Shown here piece by piece: positions 1-12,866 of a stretch of 64,000 nucleotides of DNA. Made by a program: the position numbers and the translations under genes. Source of the stretch: Vanessa cardui (Eukaryota > Arthropoda > Insecta > Lepidoptera > Nymphalidae). Under the pieces are notes generated by a model, which saw only the letters and a list, made by a program, of their open reading frames with translations, made no database searches and was not told the DNA's origin. Where the stretch lies: assembly GCF_905220365.1 (NCBI RefSeq), contig NC_061136.1:10891702-10955701 (forward strand). The letters are read 5' to 3'. Positions within the stretch are counted from its first letter, which is position 1; each line of letters begins with the position of its first letter.

Positions 1-1279
1 CAAAGTTTTTTTTTTCTTTAGTATAAATATTTTACGCATCAATTGAGTTCGTAAGAGTTCGTCTTGAAACTAGTTGAAAATAACTTTAGGAGCAAATTAA
101 ATTTATATTTTTTAGTACTATTAATAATATTATTTTTTTGTTTTAATACACAAATGTGAAAGCATCATGTAAGAAAACACAAGCTATAATTGTGTACATA
201 TGTCCATATTTATCGTATATTTAAAGCATCTGTGGGGAATGTGGGGACATTCGTGGCGATCCCTTTTATTTTATTGTAAATTATTATTCGAAATTCGCAC
301 GTAAAATTGGCGAAACCGTCTATGCGTTTTTGGCAAAAATAGTAGCCGAAACAAAAAAATGCACCTAATTATTCGAGAAAAATTATGTATTCAATTAATA
401 GAAAATAGCTTGTAGAATTAAAGTAGTAGGTTGCATGGTCTAAAAGTTGACATGACATGGCGAGTCACATTAAAGAAAATAATTAAAAAATATCCTATAA
501 AACATATGTAATTATAATCGGTCAACGGTGTCGAATTATAATAATTTGAAACCGAAATAAAAAAATGTTATACACAAGAGAAATATATAAATCATTTTTT
601 TGTTGACGTTATTTTCATTCATGAACTTCATCATGTGACCTGACAGCTCACGAAGCTCTCCACCATCATACTTCATCCGAATCGACGTTTAAAGGACAGG
701 ATTGGACTTTGGATGAGAAATATTACCAAGTACAAAATTGCCTGTCCAGGCGACGCTATCTCAGCTCTGATATCCAATGAATACATCTCTATGTGACTAT
801 TGATCGCCCCGGTTCGATAATTTGATGAATGATGATTAATTTTTACATTTATATAATTCCATCTATGAAGAAATGTTATATAAACAATTTTAATGATTTT
901 ATCTGTTCACGTTTCATTAAATATTTTATGTTATGTAAATAATATAGTAATATGAATTAAGTATTATCTCCTATATAAATAAAATAAATATGAATGTTAC
1001 ATTCAGCGGGCGAGACCGATTCGGCTAATTTAATTTTTTCATATGTTCATTGATACATATTATAAAACAAAAATATGCTAGTTTAAAATAATCCCTAAGT
1101 TCTGAAATAATGTTATAAAAGAGAAATATCTTTGAAAAAAGAGGTAATTCGAGATCAGAGGCCTTTACACCTAGCCACTAGAAAACAAACGAAACATACG
1201 AGGCAATCGAATATAGAACATAAAAATCACAACTCATATAAAATGTAGTATACAATTAAAAACAATGAAAATATATCTA
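1..1279. other. Anonymous AT-rich DNA
   Basis: No gene, repeat or structured element was recognised. The sequence is AT-rich with frequent stops in all frames. Confidence 0.6.
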
Positions 1280-1566
1280 TCTATACATATAATAAAATTG
1301 GAGTGAGTGTTTCTAATATTAAAATAGCCCTTTTTACTCAATGCATATGTATTTATACATGGTACAGATACAAAAATAACATTTTTTACAATTTGTGTCG
1401 GTTTGTCTGTCTGTTTGTTCCAGCTAATCTCTAGAACGGCTGGACCGATCTGGACGGGATGGCGACTTTCATTGGCAGATAACTGATATAATAGGGAGTA
1501 ACTTGGCCACAATAATATTGTTTTTTTGTCATATTCAAAGACGTATAAGGTCGCGGGCACAGCTAG
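1280..1566 (+). mobile_element. Small non-autonomous Helitron
   Basis: The element starts with TCTATACATATAATAAAA directly after an A (1279) and ends with CTAG at 1563-1566 directly before a T, the A|T insertion rule of Helitrons. The 3' end carries GGTCGCGGGCACAGCTAG, a common lepidopteran Helitron end. It contains CTAGAACGGCTGGACCGA, also seen in the larger Helitron at 18056. It is 287 bp long and encodes nothing, so it would need a Rep-helicase supplied by another copy. Confidence 0.85.
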
Positions 1567-2324
1567 TTAAAAATAAAAACAATAAGTTTGTTAATAACTT
1601 ATTTTGATGTTCTTAGAGAAGAGCCAAAAATTATTATAAAATATTTCAACTACAATAACACAATATATTGGAGGTTCAATTGAAATTATTTTGTCAGATA
1701 TAAACAGACAGAATGTCTAACATAAATTTTATTACGAAACTTCTGAACAACGTTATTCGATAGATTACAATATTTGTTTCATATCTCTCTTGACGAACGA
1801 ATAGTCTAAATTGATGATAAAAGCAATTTCGACAGCGGTCAGTCCCCAAAGTGAATCTATATCGTGGTTTCCTATGCTACGGACGTCCGGTAAAAGCCAA
1901 TTCGAATTTTTTCCTCTTTCCGACTTTTGTTTTTTTCCGTGTCGAAGGCGTGTATGTACAAAACAAACAACGGAACCGACGATGTGATTTTATACAATAA
2001 AAACAAATAGACGATGGAAATCTGAGAATAAAATATTGCTTAGTTTATTAATTTATACAAAGTTATACTGAATAACAAAATTATTCGTCTCAATTCAATT
2101 CACAACTAAAAATATATCCTGCTTGTTTTTACTGTAGCTTTGTTACTGTGAATATGATTTATTTCTCGTATATTCATTTGCGCATAAATAACTTTAACCT
2201 TATAATATCCTATTGTTGAAAAAACTTTTCATTCTCCATACTACTCAACTAGGGGTTGCTGGACATAGTGCATTTTTATATCTAGATACAAAAACAAATG
2301 AATTATTTGTGATCTGTGAATGTG
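1567..2324. other. Anonymous AT-rich DNA
   Basis: Nothing recognised. No convincing open frame or repeat. Confidence 0.55.
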
Positions 2325-2515
2325 TGATGTGAAGGAAAACATCGTGAGGAAACCTGCATGTGACAAATTCCTTAGAAATTCTGCCACATGTCTATTCCAC
2401 CAACCCGCATTGGAACAGCGTGATGGAATATGTTCCAAGCCTTCTCCTCAAAGAGAGAGGAGGCCTTTATTTAGCCCAGCAGTGGGAATTTACAGGCTGT
2501 TGTTGTTGTTGTTGT
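2325..2515 (+). mobile_element. Metulj-like SINE, 5'-truncated
   Basis: This is the body and tail of the window's main SINE. It has AAGGAAAACATCGTGAGGAA near its start, CCAACCCGCATTGGAACAGC in the middle, AGCCCAGCAGTGGGAATTTA near the end and a (TGT)n tail. The tRNA-like head with boxes A and B is missing. It encodes nothing. Confidence 0.85.
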
Positions 2516-2544
2516 GATTCATTATTTACAAATAGTCAAACGAG

Positions 2545-2665
2545 TGACGATTGACGCAAGACGGCAGGCTGGAGCTGGATGCGAGTAGCCGGAGAAAGAC
2601 CACAGTGGCGTGCGCTTGGAGAGGCCTATGTCCAGCAGTGGACAAACTCAGGCTGATGTTGATCA
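2545..2665 (+). pseudogene. RTE-type reverse transcriptase C-terminal fragment
   Basis: One forward frame reads GWSWMRVAGERPQWRALGEA followed by YVQQW and then a stop. This matches the C-terminal end of the RTE-type endonuclease/reverse transcriptases abundant in Lepidoptera. Only about 35 codons are left, with no catalytic domain. It ends about 25 bp before the paired transposons starting at 2690. It is a dead retrotransposon scrap. Confidence 0.7.
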
Positions 2666-2689
2666 TGATGAAACTGATTGGACGTACTG

Positions 2690-5372
2690 GGCCCTGATTC
2701 TGTATGCCACAATTCGTAACGAGTCAAAATGTGTGACGTAATAACAAACTAAGAAACGCAAACGTGTTTTCTTAACACGCCGAGTTATGTTTTCTTAAAA
2801 TGGTATTCTGTATGCCATAAGAGAATTTGTCTATGCTTTTTCGAGAGATTTCACAAAGTACATTCCAATTCATTTCCGTTATCTTAACAAAATTTTACCG
2901 GTTTTTTTCTACGTAAATTTATTGTTTTTTATTGATCTAAAGACATATATTTTAGCATAAAATACTACGAAAATTTGTATATTTATAAGGGCTATCGAAA
3001 AAAACTTAATATACTCGAATTAATACAAATATTTAAAAATATAAGCAATAATTTTTTTAAGTTAGTTGTTCGGAACGTATTGAAAAGAAGACAGACGTCA
3101 TTGTTAACAATAATTGACAAATTAAACATAAACATGTCATAATAATTATATTTATTTACTAAAAGAAATGTTTTCTTAAATCTTCATTAAATTCGTCATA
3201 GCAAACGGTCGAATTGATCGGAGCGATAAGATATTGACATGAAATGGATGCAGTCGATTCGAGGCACATCTTTAACTTTTCGACTTTACGTTAACGTATT
3301 GAATATTAATAATTCGTTTTCGATATTATACTGAAATACGAACTGAAAATATTTCAGTATATTGTTTAAAGGCAGCATTATAGCAGCAGTAACATAGTTA
3401 TCTATAAAGGTAAGAGATATCTTACCTAGAATTCAATTTATTGAAGTACCTATCTTAAATCTAACCTTAATATATAGCACATTTCTTTTAGATACTAAAC
3501 ACTATTTTTTCTGTATAAGGACTGTAATCATAGGATTGGGCAGTGCCTGCTAAGCTTTCCTTGGACACACTAACATTAGATGATGAGTTGAAGAAGGGAA
3601 GAACAACTACAGAATACTTAAGTGTCCAAAGCCAACCTTACACATGCCTTGGTCTGAAATCAACTGAGAATGAGAATAAAATGGAAGCTATTTTAAATTA
3701 ATTTTTTTTTAAATAATTATGTAACTTCTAAAGAACTGAAAGATTACTTTGTAATGTAAAAATATTACAAGTATTGTTTATGATATATTAAGTACCAAAT
3801 TATTTCAAAAAAGGATATTAGATGTTTATATCAGATTGGAAATCAATTAGTTTTATGAATGTTATTCTTATGCAAAATTTCTTTAGCAAATAAATATATT
3901 TAAAGTCAAATATATTTTTTCTGATTGTTTCATTAATATGTTTTAAATATTTATCTTATACATAAGTAAAATAAAAGTAATAGCTTATTGGAATTATTTT
4001 ATTTCTTCTCAATATGTTAATAATTAGATAAATAGGTAATGTGAAATTGGAATAATCAATACAGTTACAAAATTTAAAACAAGAATTTGAAAGCAAAGAA
4101 AATCATAAAATATGTACAACACAAATATATTGAAATTTATAAAATGACATAGTGTAACATATAGGAATGCTTTATTTTCAAATTTAGCATAATAATGTTT
4201 CTATCAAAATATTATTTATCTGATAATAGACCAAAAAAAATAAATAATCTTATTAGAAATGCAGAATTATAAAATATATTATTAAAAATCATATTTAGCT
4301 AGCAAACTATTAGTTTAAAAGTAAAGGAAAAGACTATATAACACAATCCTTGTTTTTTCATAATATTTGCACGGGCTGATTTTACATATATTTAAATTGA
4401 TGAATTATTTAAAATATTTCTATACAGTTACTTCAAATAAGTAATTTACAGTATTTCTATTTATGTATATTAAATTATGTAAACATTTAAAATATTCTTC
4501 TCATTTTAAACATCTAAAAGACTATTATAATTGTTTGAAAAATAATAACATTTTGAGTCTTAATATGACACAATTTATCTCAATATCTTATAAACATTAA
4601 TTTTTGTTTAAGGATTTATTTACTTTTATTATGATAGAACTTTAGTGGCTAAGTCAACACAGATATTTTTGAGTAAAACTAGTCACCTTTTTATGAGTTT
4701 AATGTTAAATTATTTATTCACTTTCACACAGTTGTTTCAAAGTTTCTGGTATTCCTTTTATCTGTCGATCACTACCAACTCTTATAAAAATAGTTTAACA
4801 CACTGCCCATTGTTGACGTAGAAAGCCTTCTTTAAAGTCTCATTTTAACATTCTTGTATGGATTTTATATTGTTTAAGATTCTTAATGTTTTGATATTAT
4901 TCTTCTTTTAATCACTCAATTTAGTTTATAAAATTGTTAGCGAGCATTGTTAAATGTCGCATATTAATGCACACTTCATTTTTAAAGCGAATGTGGGATT
5001 TTTGAGTCTTTCATACTCATATACGTATGGTAAATTTTTTTATTCACCTTTATGTTTTTGTAGAGTAATATGAACCAGAACACTTTTTTAACTAAATATA
5101 ACTCTAAAAACCAACAAAATAATTTAGTAATCACATTAAAAACATTATATTTATTATAATTTTTATGACAATTGACAGCCACGTTTTCAAAACACGAGGA
5201 TTGAAAGCGTGTAATTTTGACATTTCAAAACGAGTTAAAGACGCGATTTAAACAACCCTAGGTATAGTTTTTGATTTGACAGTGGCATTCGGAATACCGT
5301 TTTTAGCCAAAAACGCGTCGCGAGCTCGTTACAAGCGCGTTTGCGTTTTCGGTGGCATACAGAATCAGGGCC
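2690..5372. mobile_element. DNA transposon copy A, PIF/Harbinger-like ends
   Basis: The 5' end starts GGCCCTGATTCTGTATGC and the 3' end is its inverse, a perfect 21-bp terminal inverted repeat followed by ~130 bp of imperfect inverted similarity. A CTG triplet flanks both ends (2687-2689 and 5373-5375), as expected for a 3-bp target duplication of the CWG/TWA type used by PIF/Harbinger elements. No transposase or Myb-like ORF was recognised in the 2683 bp, so it looks non-autonomous or decayed. The superfamily call is an inference from TIR and TSD only. Copy B follows directly in the same orientation. Confidence 0.75.
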
Positions 5373-5375
5373 CTG

Positions 5376-8159
5376 GGCCCTGATTCTGTATGCCACAATT
5401 CGTAACGAGTCTAAACGAGTGACGTAATAACAAACTAAGAAACGCAAACGTCTTTTCGTGACACGCCGAGTTACGTTTTCTTAAAATGGTATTCTGTATG
5501 CCATAAGAGAATTTGTCTATGCTTTTTTGAGAGATTACACATAGTACATTCCGATTCATTTCCTTTATTTTAATATAATTTTACCGGTTTTTTTCTAAGT
5601 AAATTTATTAATTTTTATTTATCTAATGCCAAATATTTGAATATAAAATAATACGAAAACATGTATATTTATAAATGCTAGCGGTAAACATATAATTCAA
5701 TCCAATTAATACAAATATTTTAAAAAATTAAATCAATATATATTTTTTCTAAGTTGTTTGGAACGTATGGATATGAAGACAGCCGTCATTATTAACAAAA
5801 ATGTCAAATTAAATGTAAACATGTCATAAAAATAATATTTACTTAAAAATATATTTTTTCTTAAACCTTCATTAAATTTCTCTTAGCCAACGATTCAATT
5901 GACCAAAGTGATAAGATATATTCAAATGAAACGGATGCACAGTCGATTCGAGACACATCTTTAACTTTTCGCCTTTTCGTTAACGTATTGGATATTATCA
6001 ATTCGATTTCCATATTATACTGCAGTACGAACTTAAAATATTCCAGTATACGGTTTAATGGTGGCACTATACCAGCAGTAACATGGTTATCTATAAAGGT
6101 AAATGATATTTTACCTAGAATTGAATTTATTGAAGTACCTATTTTAAATCTAACCTTAATACATTATAACCTAACCTTAACCTTAATATATATATCGCTC
6201 ATTTCTTTTAGACACTCAACATATTAATTTATGAATAAGGACTGTTATGAAAAGATTGGACAGTGCTAGCTAAGCTTCCCTTGGACACACTGATATTAGA
6301 TGATGAGTTGAAGTAGGGAAGAACAACTACAGAATACTTTAAGTGTTCTGTGCCAATCTTACATATACATTACATTGGTATGAAATCAACTGAGAATGAG
6401 AATAAAATGGAATTAGTTTCAAATTAATCATTTGTTAAATAATTATGTAACTTCTAAAGAATGGAAGGATTACTTTGTAATGTCAAAATATCACAAGCAT
6501 TGTTTCTGAAATATTAGTTCCCAATCAGTTCAAAAGAGGAAATGAGATTGGAAATCTATTAGTTTAATGAATGCAAATATACTTATGTAAAATTGCTTTA
6601 ATAAATAAATATATTTTAAGTCAAATATATATTTTTCTTATTCTTTCATTAATATTTATTTTAATTATACTATACTATTTATATTATACCTAAGTAAAAT
6701 AAAGAAAATGGTTTTTTGGAATTATTTTATTACTTCTAGATATGTTAATAATTAGGTAAATAGGTAATGTCAAATGGCAATGAATCAATACAGTTATATA
6801 ATTTAAAACAGAAATTTAATTTGTATTTTATTAAGCAAATAAAGTTATAAACTTTGTACAACACAAATATATAGAAATTTTTAAAATAACATAGGGTAAC
6901 AAAAAGGATTGCTTTACTTTAAAATTTTGCATAATTATGTTTCTATAAAAATGTTATTTATCTGATAAGAGACAATAAAAATAAATAATCTCATTAGAAA
7001 TGCAGAATTATAAAATATATTACTAATGATAATATTTAGCAGAGTAACTTTTAATCTAAAAGAAAACACTATATTACACACTAATTGTTATTTCATAATA
7101 TTAGCACGAGCTGATTTAACATTAATTTAAATTGATGGATTATTTAGAATATATTTACATATGCCTAGTTATATTTTTATATAAATTTATGTATACAACA
7201 AACATTTAATATATTCTTCTCAATTTAAACACATAAAAAGAAAATTATAATTGTTTAAAAAATAATAATATTGCAGTTTTAATATGACATAATTTTGCCT
7301 CATTTATTTTTTGTTTAAGGAGTTAAAGTCTACATTGATTCTCTTACATTTATTTTATTATTGAAATACAAGATCAAAACCTTATATCAACTTAGTTTCA
7401 TTATGATAGAAATGTAGTAGCTAAGTAAATACATATATTTTTCTACTAAAACTAGTCACCTTTTTATGAGTTTTATGTAAAATAATTTATTCAGTTTCAC
7501 ACAGTTGTTTTAAAGTTAGTGGTATTCCTTTTTCCTGTGGATCATCACCATCTCTTATAAAAATAGCTTTAGTTTAATACACTGCCCATTATTACGTAGA
7601 AAGTCTTCTTTACCTCGTCTTCTTTGTCTCGTCTTAACATTCTTGCATGGATATTAAATGGTTTTGGTCTTAATGTTTTGATATTATTCTTCTATTAATC
7701 AGTCAATTTAGATTATAAAACAGTTAGCGAGTATTGTTATATCTCGCATATTAATGCACACTTCATTTTTAAAGCATATGTTGATTTTCTAAGCCTTTTA
7801 ATCGCACATACGTGTGGTAAAAAAAATTTTATCACCCGTATATTTTTGTAACATAAAATGAACATGAACACTTTTCTAACTAAATATAACTCTAAAAACT
7901 ATAAATATAATTTATAAATCACATTAAAAACATATTTATTTCAATTTTTATGTCAAATGACATTCGCGTTTCGTCAAAACACGGAGATTGAAAGCGTGTA
8001 ATTTTGACATTTAAAAACGAGTTAAAGACGCGATTTAAACAACCCTAGGTATAGTTTTTGATTTGACAGTGGCATTCGGAATACCGTTTTTAGCCAAAAA
8101 CGCGTCGCGAGCTCGTTACAAGCGCGTTTGCGTTTTCGGTGGCATACAGAATCAGGGCC
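5376..8159. mobile_element. DNA transposon copy B, PIF/Harbinger-like ends
   Basis: It has the same 21-bp inverted repeat ends as copy A and aligns with it along its length with many substitutions and indels (roughly three-quarters or more identity by eye). It is flanked by CTG at 5373-5375, shared with copy A, and CTG at 8160-8162. It is 2784 bp, same orientation as A, with no recognisable transposase. The arrangement could be insertion of one copy into the target triplet of the other, or tandem duplication followed by divergence. Confidence 0.75.
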
Positions 8160-8162
8160 CTG

Positions 8163-8245
8163 GTCGTCTGCTTTCATACAGCAGTTTTGCTGCCTCTCTT
8201 AGGTCATCGGTCCACCTGATTGGAGACATCCCTATGCTAAAAACT
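8163..8245 (-). pseudogene. RTE-type reverse transcriptase scrap
   Basis: The minus strand reads SPIRWTDDLREAAKLLYESR, where RWTDDL is the block that normally precedes the final W..A..R..W segment of lepidopteran RTE-type proteins. Only about 27 codons are recognisable. It abuts transposon copy B and lies opposite in orientation to the RTE scrap at 2545-2665. Confidence 0.5.
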
Positions 8246-8754
8246 TTCACCTTCAAACATTGCTGTATAAGTGACGTAAGGTCATCACAAAGGCAAAGTT
8301 TTATATTTATTCACGTAATTTTTAGTTTTGTTAATGAGGATAAATATTTATTTGATGTATAGTGAACTGAAGCAGAAACAGCTTCGACCTTATTAAGGTT
8401 AATCTCATTAAAGTATAAAAGTTTATTCTAACTTCGTTAGAGCATAATATTGTAGGTTCACTGCTATAATGCTTTTTAATTTTTACTTCGAGTCAGTTCA
8501 ATTACTTAATATATATAAAAAAATCTTTGATAGATTTATTTTTAGCTGAATATCCCGTAGTTTTTATTGTAAATGTCATTTTTTTAATTTTATTTAGCTG
8601 ACAACAACCACAAGCTTGCAGATGCCCATGCCTTTTTTACATTTTACATTGAACATTTTGGCATTTTTTTTATATTTTAAAAGTAATATATGCATAATCT
8701 ATAATAAATAATATAAAATAAAAATATGTAGTAGTATTTGCGTAATTCTTATTA
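8246..8754. other. Anonymous AT-rich DNA
   Basis: Nothing recognised. Confidence 0.5.
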
Positions 8755-8935
8755 CTACAATCCAGCGGGTCCTGGTCCGCGCTTGATCAGAGATCGCCTC
8801 GGCGACTCTGATGTCATTGTCATTGCTTACATCGCAAATTCGTCACCAATCTAAGATGTAATGTCTCTTATGCCTGTTACAGTGATCAGGGTCAAACTAA
8901 AACATGGCATACATTATATTGGTGTTACTTACCCA
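8755..8935 (-). repeat. Degenerate LINE 3' tail
   Basis: Weak but ordered similarity to the LINE tail at 15148-15366: a CATCGCAAATTCGTCACCAA segment, then AAGATGTAATGTCTCTTATG and CCTGTTACAG. No coding content. Heavily diverged and easily missed. Confidence 0.4.
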
Positions 8936-11242
8936 GATGACTTGGTACGCTGCCTTATCTACAACTTAATACATATATTATTAATCTTACGTTTCATATA
9001 TTTTTGGTTTTGACACTAATGTCTTTATAAGTATTGATAAAATACAGCAAGAAAATAAAATTACTGGAGTGGAAAATCTGAAGGCAACTTTTTAAGAAGT
9101 CTACTTCTTGCCTCGTGACATTTTTTAGTCGAACTTTCTTGGCCTGATTTCCATAAACTTTCTTTCCGCCATATCTGTCAAAAACCAGCAACTCAGGTCT
9201 GAATAATGCGATATTGTGAGTTTGAAATACTCCTCTTTCGACTAAATATTATAAAAAGATAAAGTTTACAAGTTATAATTTAGGCCTTATTCCATTTAGC
9301 TCCAACTCCAAAAACATTTTGAATATTTGATTAAAAATACTTTTATATTAATAATGAATAAACTAAAATTGATGCAAACTGCATGCAACTTTTTAATTTA
9401 TTTGTTAGCTACGTAAAATTTTATTATTTCCAGAAATGGTCAGCTTTTCTGTTAGTATGTATGTATTTTTGTAAACCCTTTGGTCACCTCTTTTCACATA
9501 AAATGTAGATAATAATATCTACCGAGAATCGCAAATAGATTCTCTGCAGAATAATTGAGGTCACGCCCTCGAAAGCACAGCCAACTTTAAATTATTACAC
9601 TTTAAACTGAATGAATATAAATATTCTAGAATTCCTTTCAAATAAAATGTAGTAATAAAATTTCAATGCAAGATAAAAGCGGTTCCTGGATATACGTGCG
9701 GATGACACCTTAAGTACGATTTATTGATGTTCTCTCTGAAGTATGAAAGTAGCAAAAACTTCTTCTATTCAGCGATTCAGTCATATTTTATTTCTTTTAA
9801 CAAACCGGTTATGTCGAATTTATTTTAAGATTATAAAAAAACAGCTTACGATGGCAAGGCATAGCATTAATAGCATTTGTCAAAAAAAAAAATGCCATAT
9901 ATTTTTAGACATTCGAATTTGAATCTGGAACATATAATCAATAATCATAAAATATAATCAATAATCACGCTATATCAACAAGGCAATTGATTAAGTACTT
10001 AAAATGCTGTTCACAATTTCCTTTTAAGTACTAGTTAATTGAAAGTGAATAAAAAGTAATTAGCTGGTGTCGAGAAATAGCACGAATTGAGGCCACTTTA
10101 AACGCACACAGTGCAGTGTTTCACAGTGCTTATTTGCACTCTTTAAGCATAATTGAGCGCTTGAATTGCTTGAATATTATATAATTGAGTTCATTTCGAT
10201 ATGGATTTTGAAATCATTTTAATAAATCGAGTAAATATTTTCGTCCAGTTCGATTTTTAGTACATTTTCAACGTACTTCGCGGCCGTGATATGTGAATTA
10301 TAGAGTACATATCTTTAATTTGAATTGTTTTACTTATGTGAAGTTTCCGTGTAAATAAGCCTTTTTATAAAAAGAAAGAAGGAATTTCATATTATTCAGT
10401 GCTAATTTTTAAAAAGTCATTTTTGATTTATTTTAATTACGAGAACGATGTTCACCAATTATCAAAGTTAATTCAATAAATAAGTAACCGGTTAAAATAA
10501 TGATATGATTTCTAGGATTTAGTAGAACCGCTAAAATGATTCCAATGACCTCCGAATTTTAAACTCTCTGTAATATCAAAATATACAACAATTTCTAAAT
10601 ATAAGTAACTATATGACAATTTTGACCAATTGGAACTGATTTTTCAAATATAATACATTATGTGGCTCCAAAATATTTGGAGACGAAATATTATTATTTT
10701 ATATAAGAGCTATTCAGCTGAATTTTTTGTTTGAAACTGATTTAATAAGCTAATATCAATTATACGAAGAAAAATGAAATAAAGTATTGACTTTTCGCTT
10801 TCATTAATATGTAACATGTATTAAAATAAAAACCGTATGCAATAAGGAATCAAAACGGCGAAAATAATGATTACGTTTAATGAAATAACAAACAAAACTA
10901 GTAAACTTTGGTCAGAATAGACAATTAATTATTTACATTAACCACAGCGCGGTCAAATTAATTTCGGTTTTGGCTATGGCGTTGAAAATCGTAATAAACT
11001 GGTCTCCATCTAACTTATGAACTACATTTAAATTCTACAATTGGAATTGTTCCTATAATTACTATCCGTAATTCCTAGTTAATTTCGCCTTATATTTCGA
11101 TTGGTGATATATATATCTGTGGCTGTACCAAGATAAACAATCGTAATGAAATATCGATTATTACATTTGATTGTATCCACCAAAGGTATAATCCTTTCCA
11201 ACCTTTAGAGGAGTAAGGCAACATAAACATTGTACTGACGTT
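8936..11242. other. Anonymous AT-rich DNA, 2.3 kb
   Basis: No gene or repeat was recognised. Short open frames here are not supported by composition or similarity. Confidence 0.5.
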
Positions 11243-11245
11243 ATA

Positions 11246-12722
11246 GTTAGGGAGGCGAATAGGGGGATTTTCGGTAATACTCGAGCGTGGCAGTTTAAGA
11301 TATAGGAGATACCTTAGACCTAATAGAACAACCTTGTAAAGTATTAGCTCTATATGTAGTGTCGCGCGCCTATGATAGACGATCAGATTAGTAAAAAAAA
11401 AACGATAGTCTGAAATACTCGAGCGCGTCAGATTAGGATATTGGGGGTTGATTTTAGTGTTTTAAGACTAAATTTAACTAATCTGACGATAAGTCCTTAA
11501 CGCCGCCGAGTTATAGGGTCGCGAACTTGTAAAAAAAACACGTTAATCCGGCATTCTCGAGTGCGATTTTTATTTTTTTTATTTTGAAGAATATAATCTA
11601 AAACTTACTAAAAATACAAAATCTGCCGGTTTCCGCATAACCGGAAGTGTGGAGGAGCCATTTCGTCTTCCGAAAAACGCGTTGCGGCATATAAGTCGCA
11701 ATGAACGATACATTTTGCAAAAAAAAAGTTTAAATAAACAAAAAAGGTAATTTTATTTTACATAAAAAAGCTCTCTTTACATTTTTGTCCAAATTTAAAA
11801 CTTTTTGACTTGAAGCATCATAAAAACTCAAACTCCCGGTATTTTGAGTATATCTCGAAAACTGAGTGTGTGTTAAAAAAATCGATATGAAATAACGATG
11901 ATTAAATTATGTGACTTTTATTATATCACAAAATTTTTTTTTTCTAAAGCCTCTCGATAATTTTCGTGGACTCAGAAAAAGTTACGCGTATCTGTATACA
12001 AAAGTATTATTAAAATGTCCATTTTCATGTATGTATATTATTCAAAAGCCTGTTGATCCTTAAATTGTTTTTCGGACGTACCGTAAGCAAAACGAAGTGA
12101 AGAATTGAAGCAAAAAAGAGGGAATTAATAGAAAAGAGGAGAAAGAAAGGAAAAAAAAGAAACCAAAAACCCTTTTTCGGTCAGATTAAGAGAACCCACC
12201 AACATTTTTGTCAGATTAAGAAAATATGCTTTCAGGATACCGAGATAAACCTCACCTATGAAAATCTGACGCGCTCGAGTATTTCATAAAAACTTTTTTT
12301 TTTTGCATTTTCAAAAATTCATCGTAACTTATCGTCACGCCGAAATCGTCAGTTTTTTTAAAGGGAGCTTCCTTGGGGCCTACTTAACACTCCTTCCGAA
12401 AATCTGACGCGCTCGAGTAAATTTTTTTTTTTTGCATTTTTGACTACTTTATATGCCTACCCCCACCACGCAAACCGGCAGATTAGTGTACCGTTGTTAT
12501 CAGAGGCACTTGGGGCATACGTAGTATGAATATCTGACGCGCTCGAGAATGCCCAAGTAACTGTTTTTTTTAACATTTTTGAAAAACCGTACACGCCAAA
12601 CCCACCGCTAAAATGGTTTTTACCATACGAGCTTTTCTTTTCGAAATTATTTTATCTTTCGATTTTGATAGGTCTCAACGGCGCCGTTGAATTACGCCAT
12701 TTAGCTACCTCGCCTCCCTAAC
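11246..12722. mobile_element. Unclassified 1.48-kb transposon with CTCGAG arrays
   Basis: A 16-bp perfect inverted repeat, ATAGTTAGGGAGGCGA, lies at 11243-11258 and inverted at 12710-12725. The most economical reading is a GTTAGGGAGGCGA terminus with a TA target duplication, giving 1477 bp. Near each end are repeats of AATCTGACGCGCTCGAGT or decayed versions: CTCGAG at 11280, 11418 and 11556 in one orientation, and at 12274, 12412 and 12542 in the other. Spacing is 138, 138, 138 and 130 bp. Each unit also carries an A/T homopolymer run. No transposase is encoded. Arrays of this sort are typical of transposase-binding sites; the superfamily is unknown to me. Confidence 0.7.
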
Positions 12723-12866
12723 TATTATGGAATTGGTCTAGATATATGATATTCATTATGGATTCTTAAAACACTGACGTTATGAATGTCAGTTGTATTC
12801 AAACTTTCAAGTGACAAGTATATACGTCTGGGATATCACATACTAAATTGAAAAATTAAGTGGTAA

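Noticed and set aside
6150..6190. CCTAACCTTAACCTTAA resembling the insect telomere repeat (CCTAA)n
   Set aside because: Too short and irregular, and it lies in the middle of transposon copy B, where copy A has a shorter version of the same AT-rich stretch.
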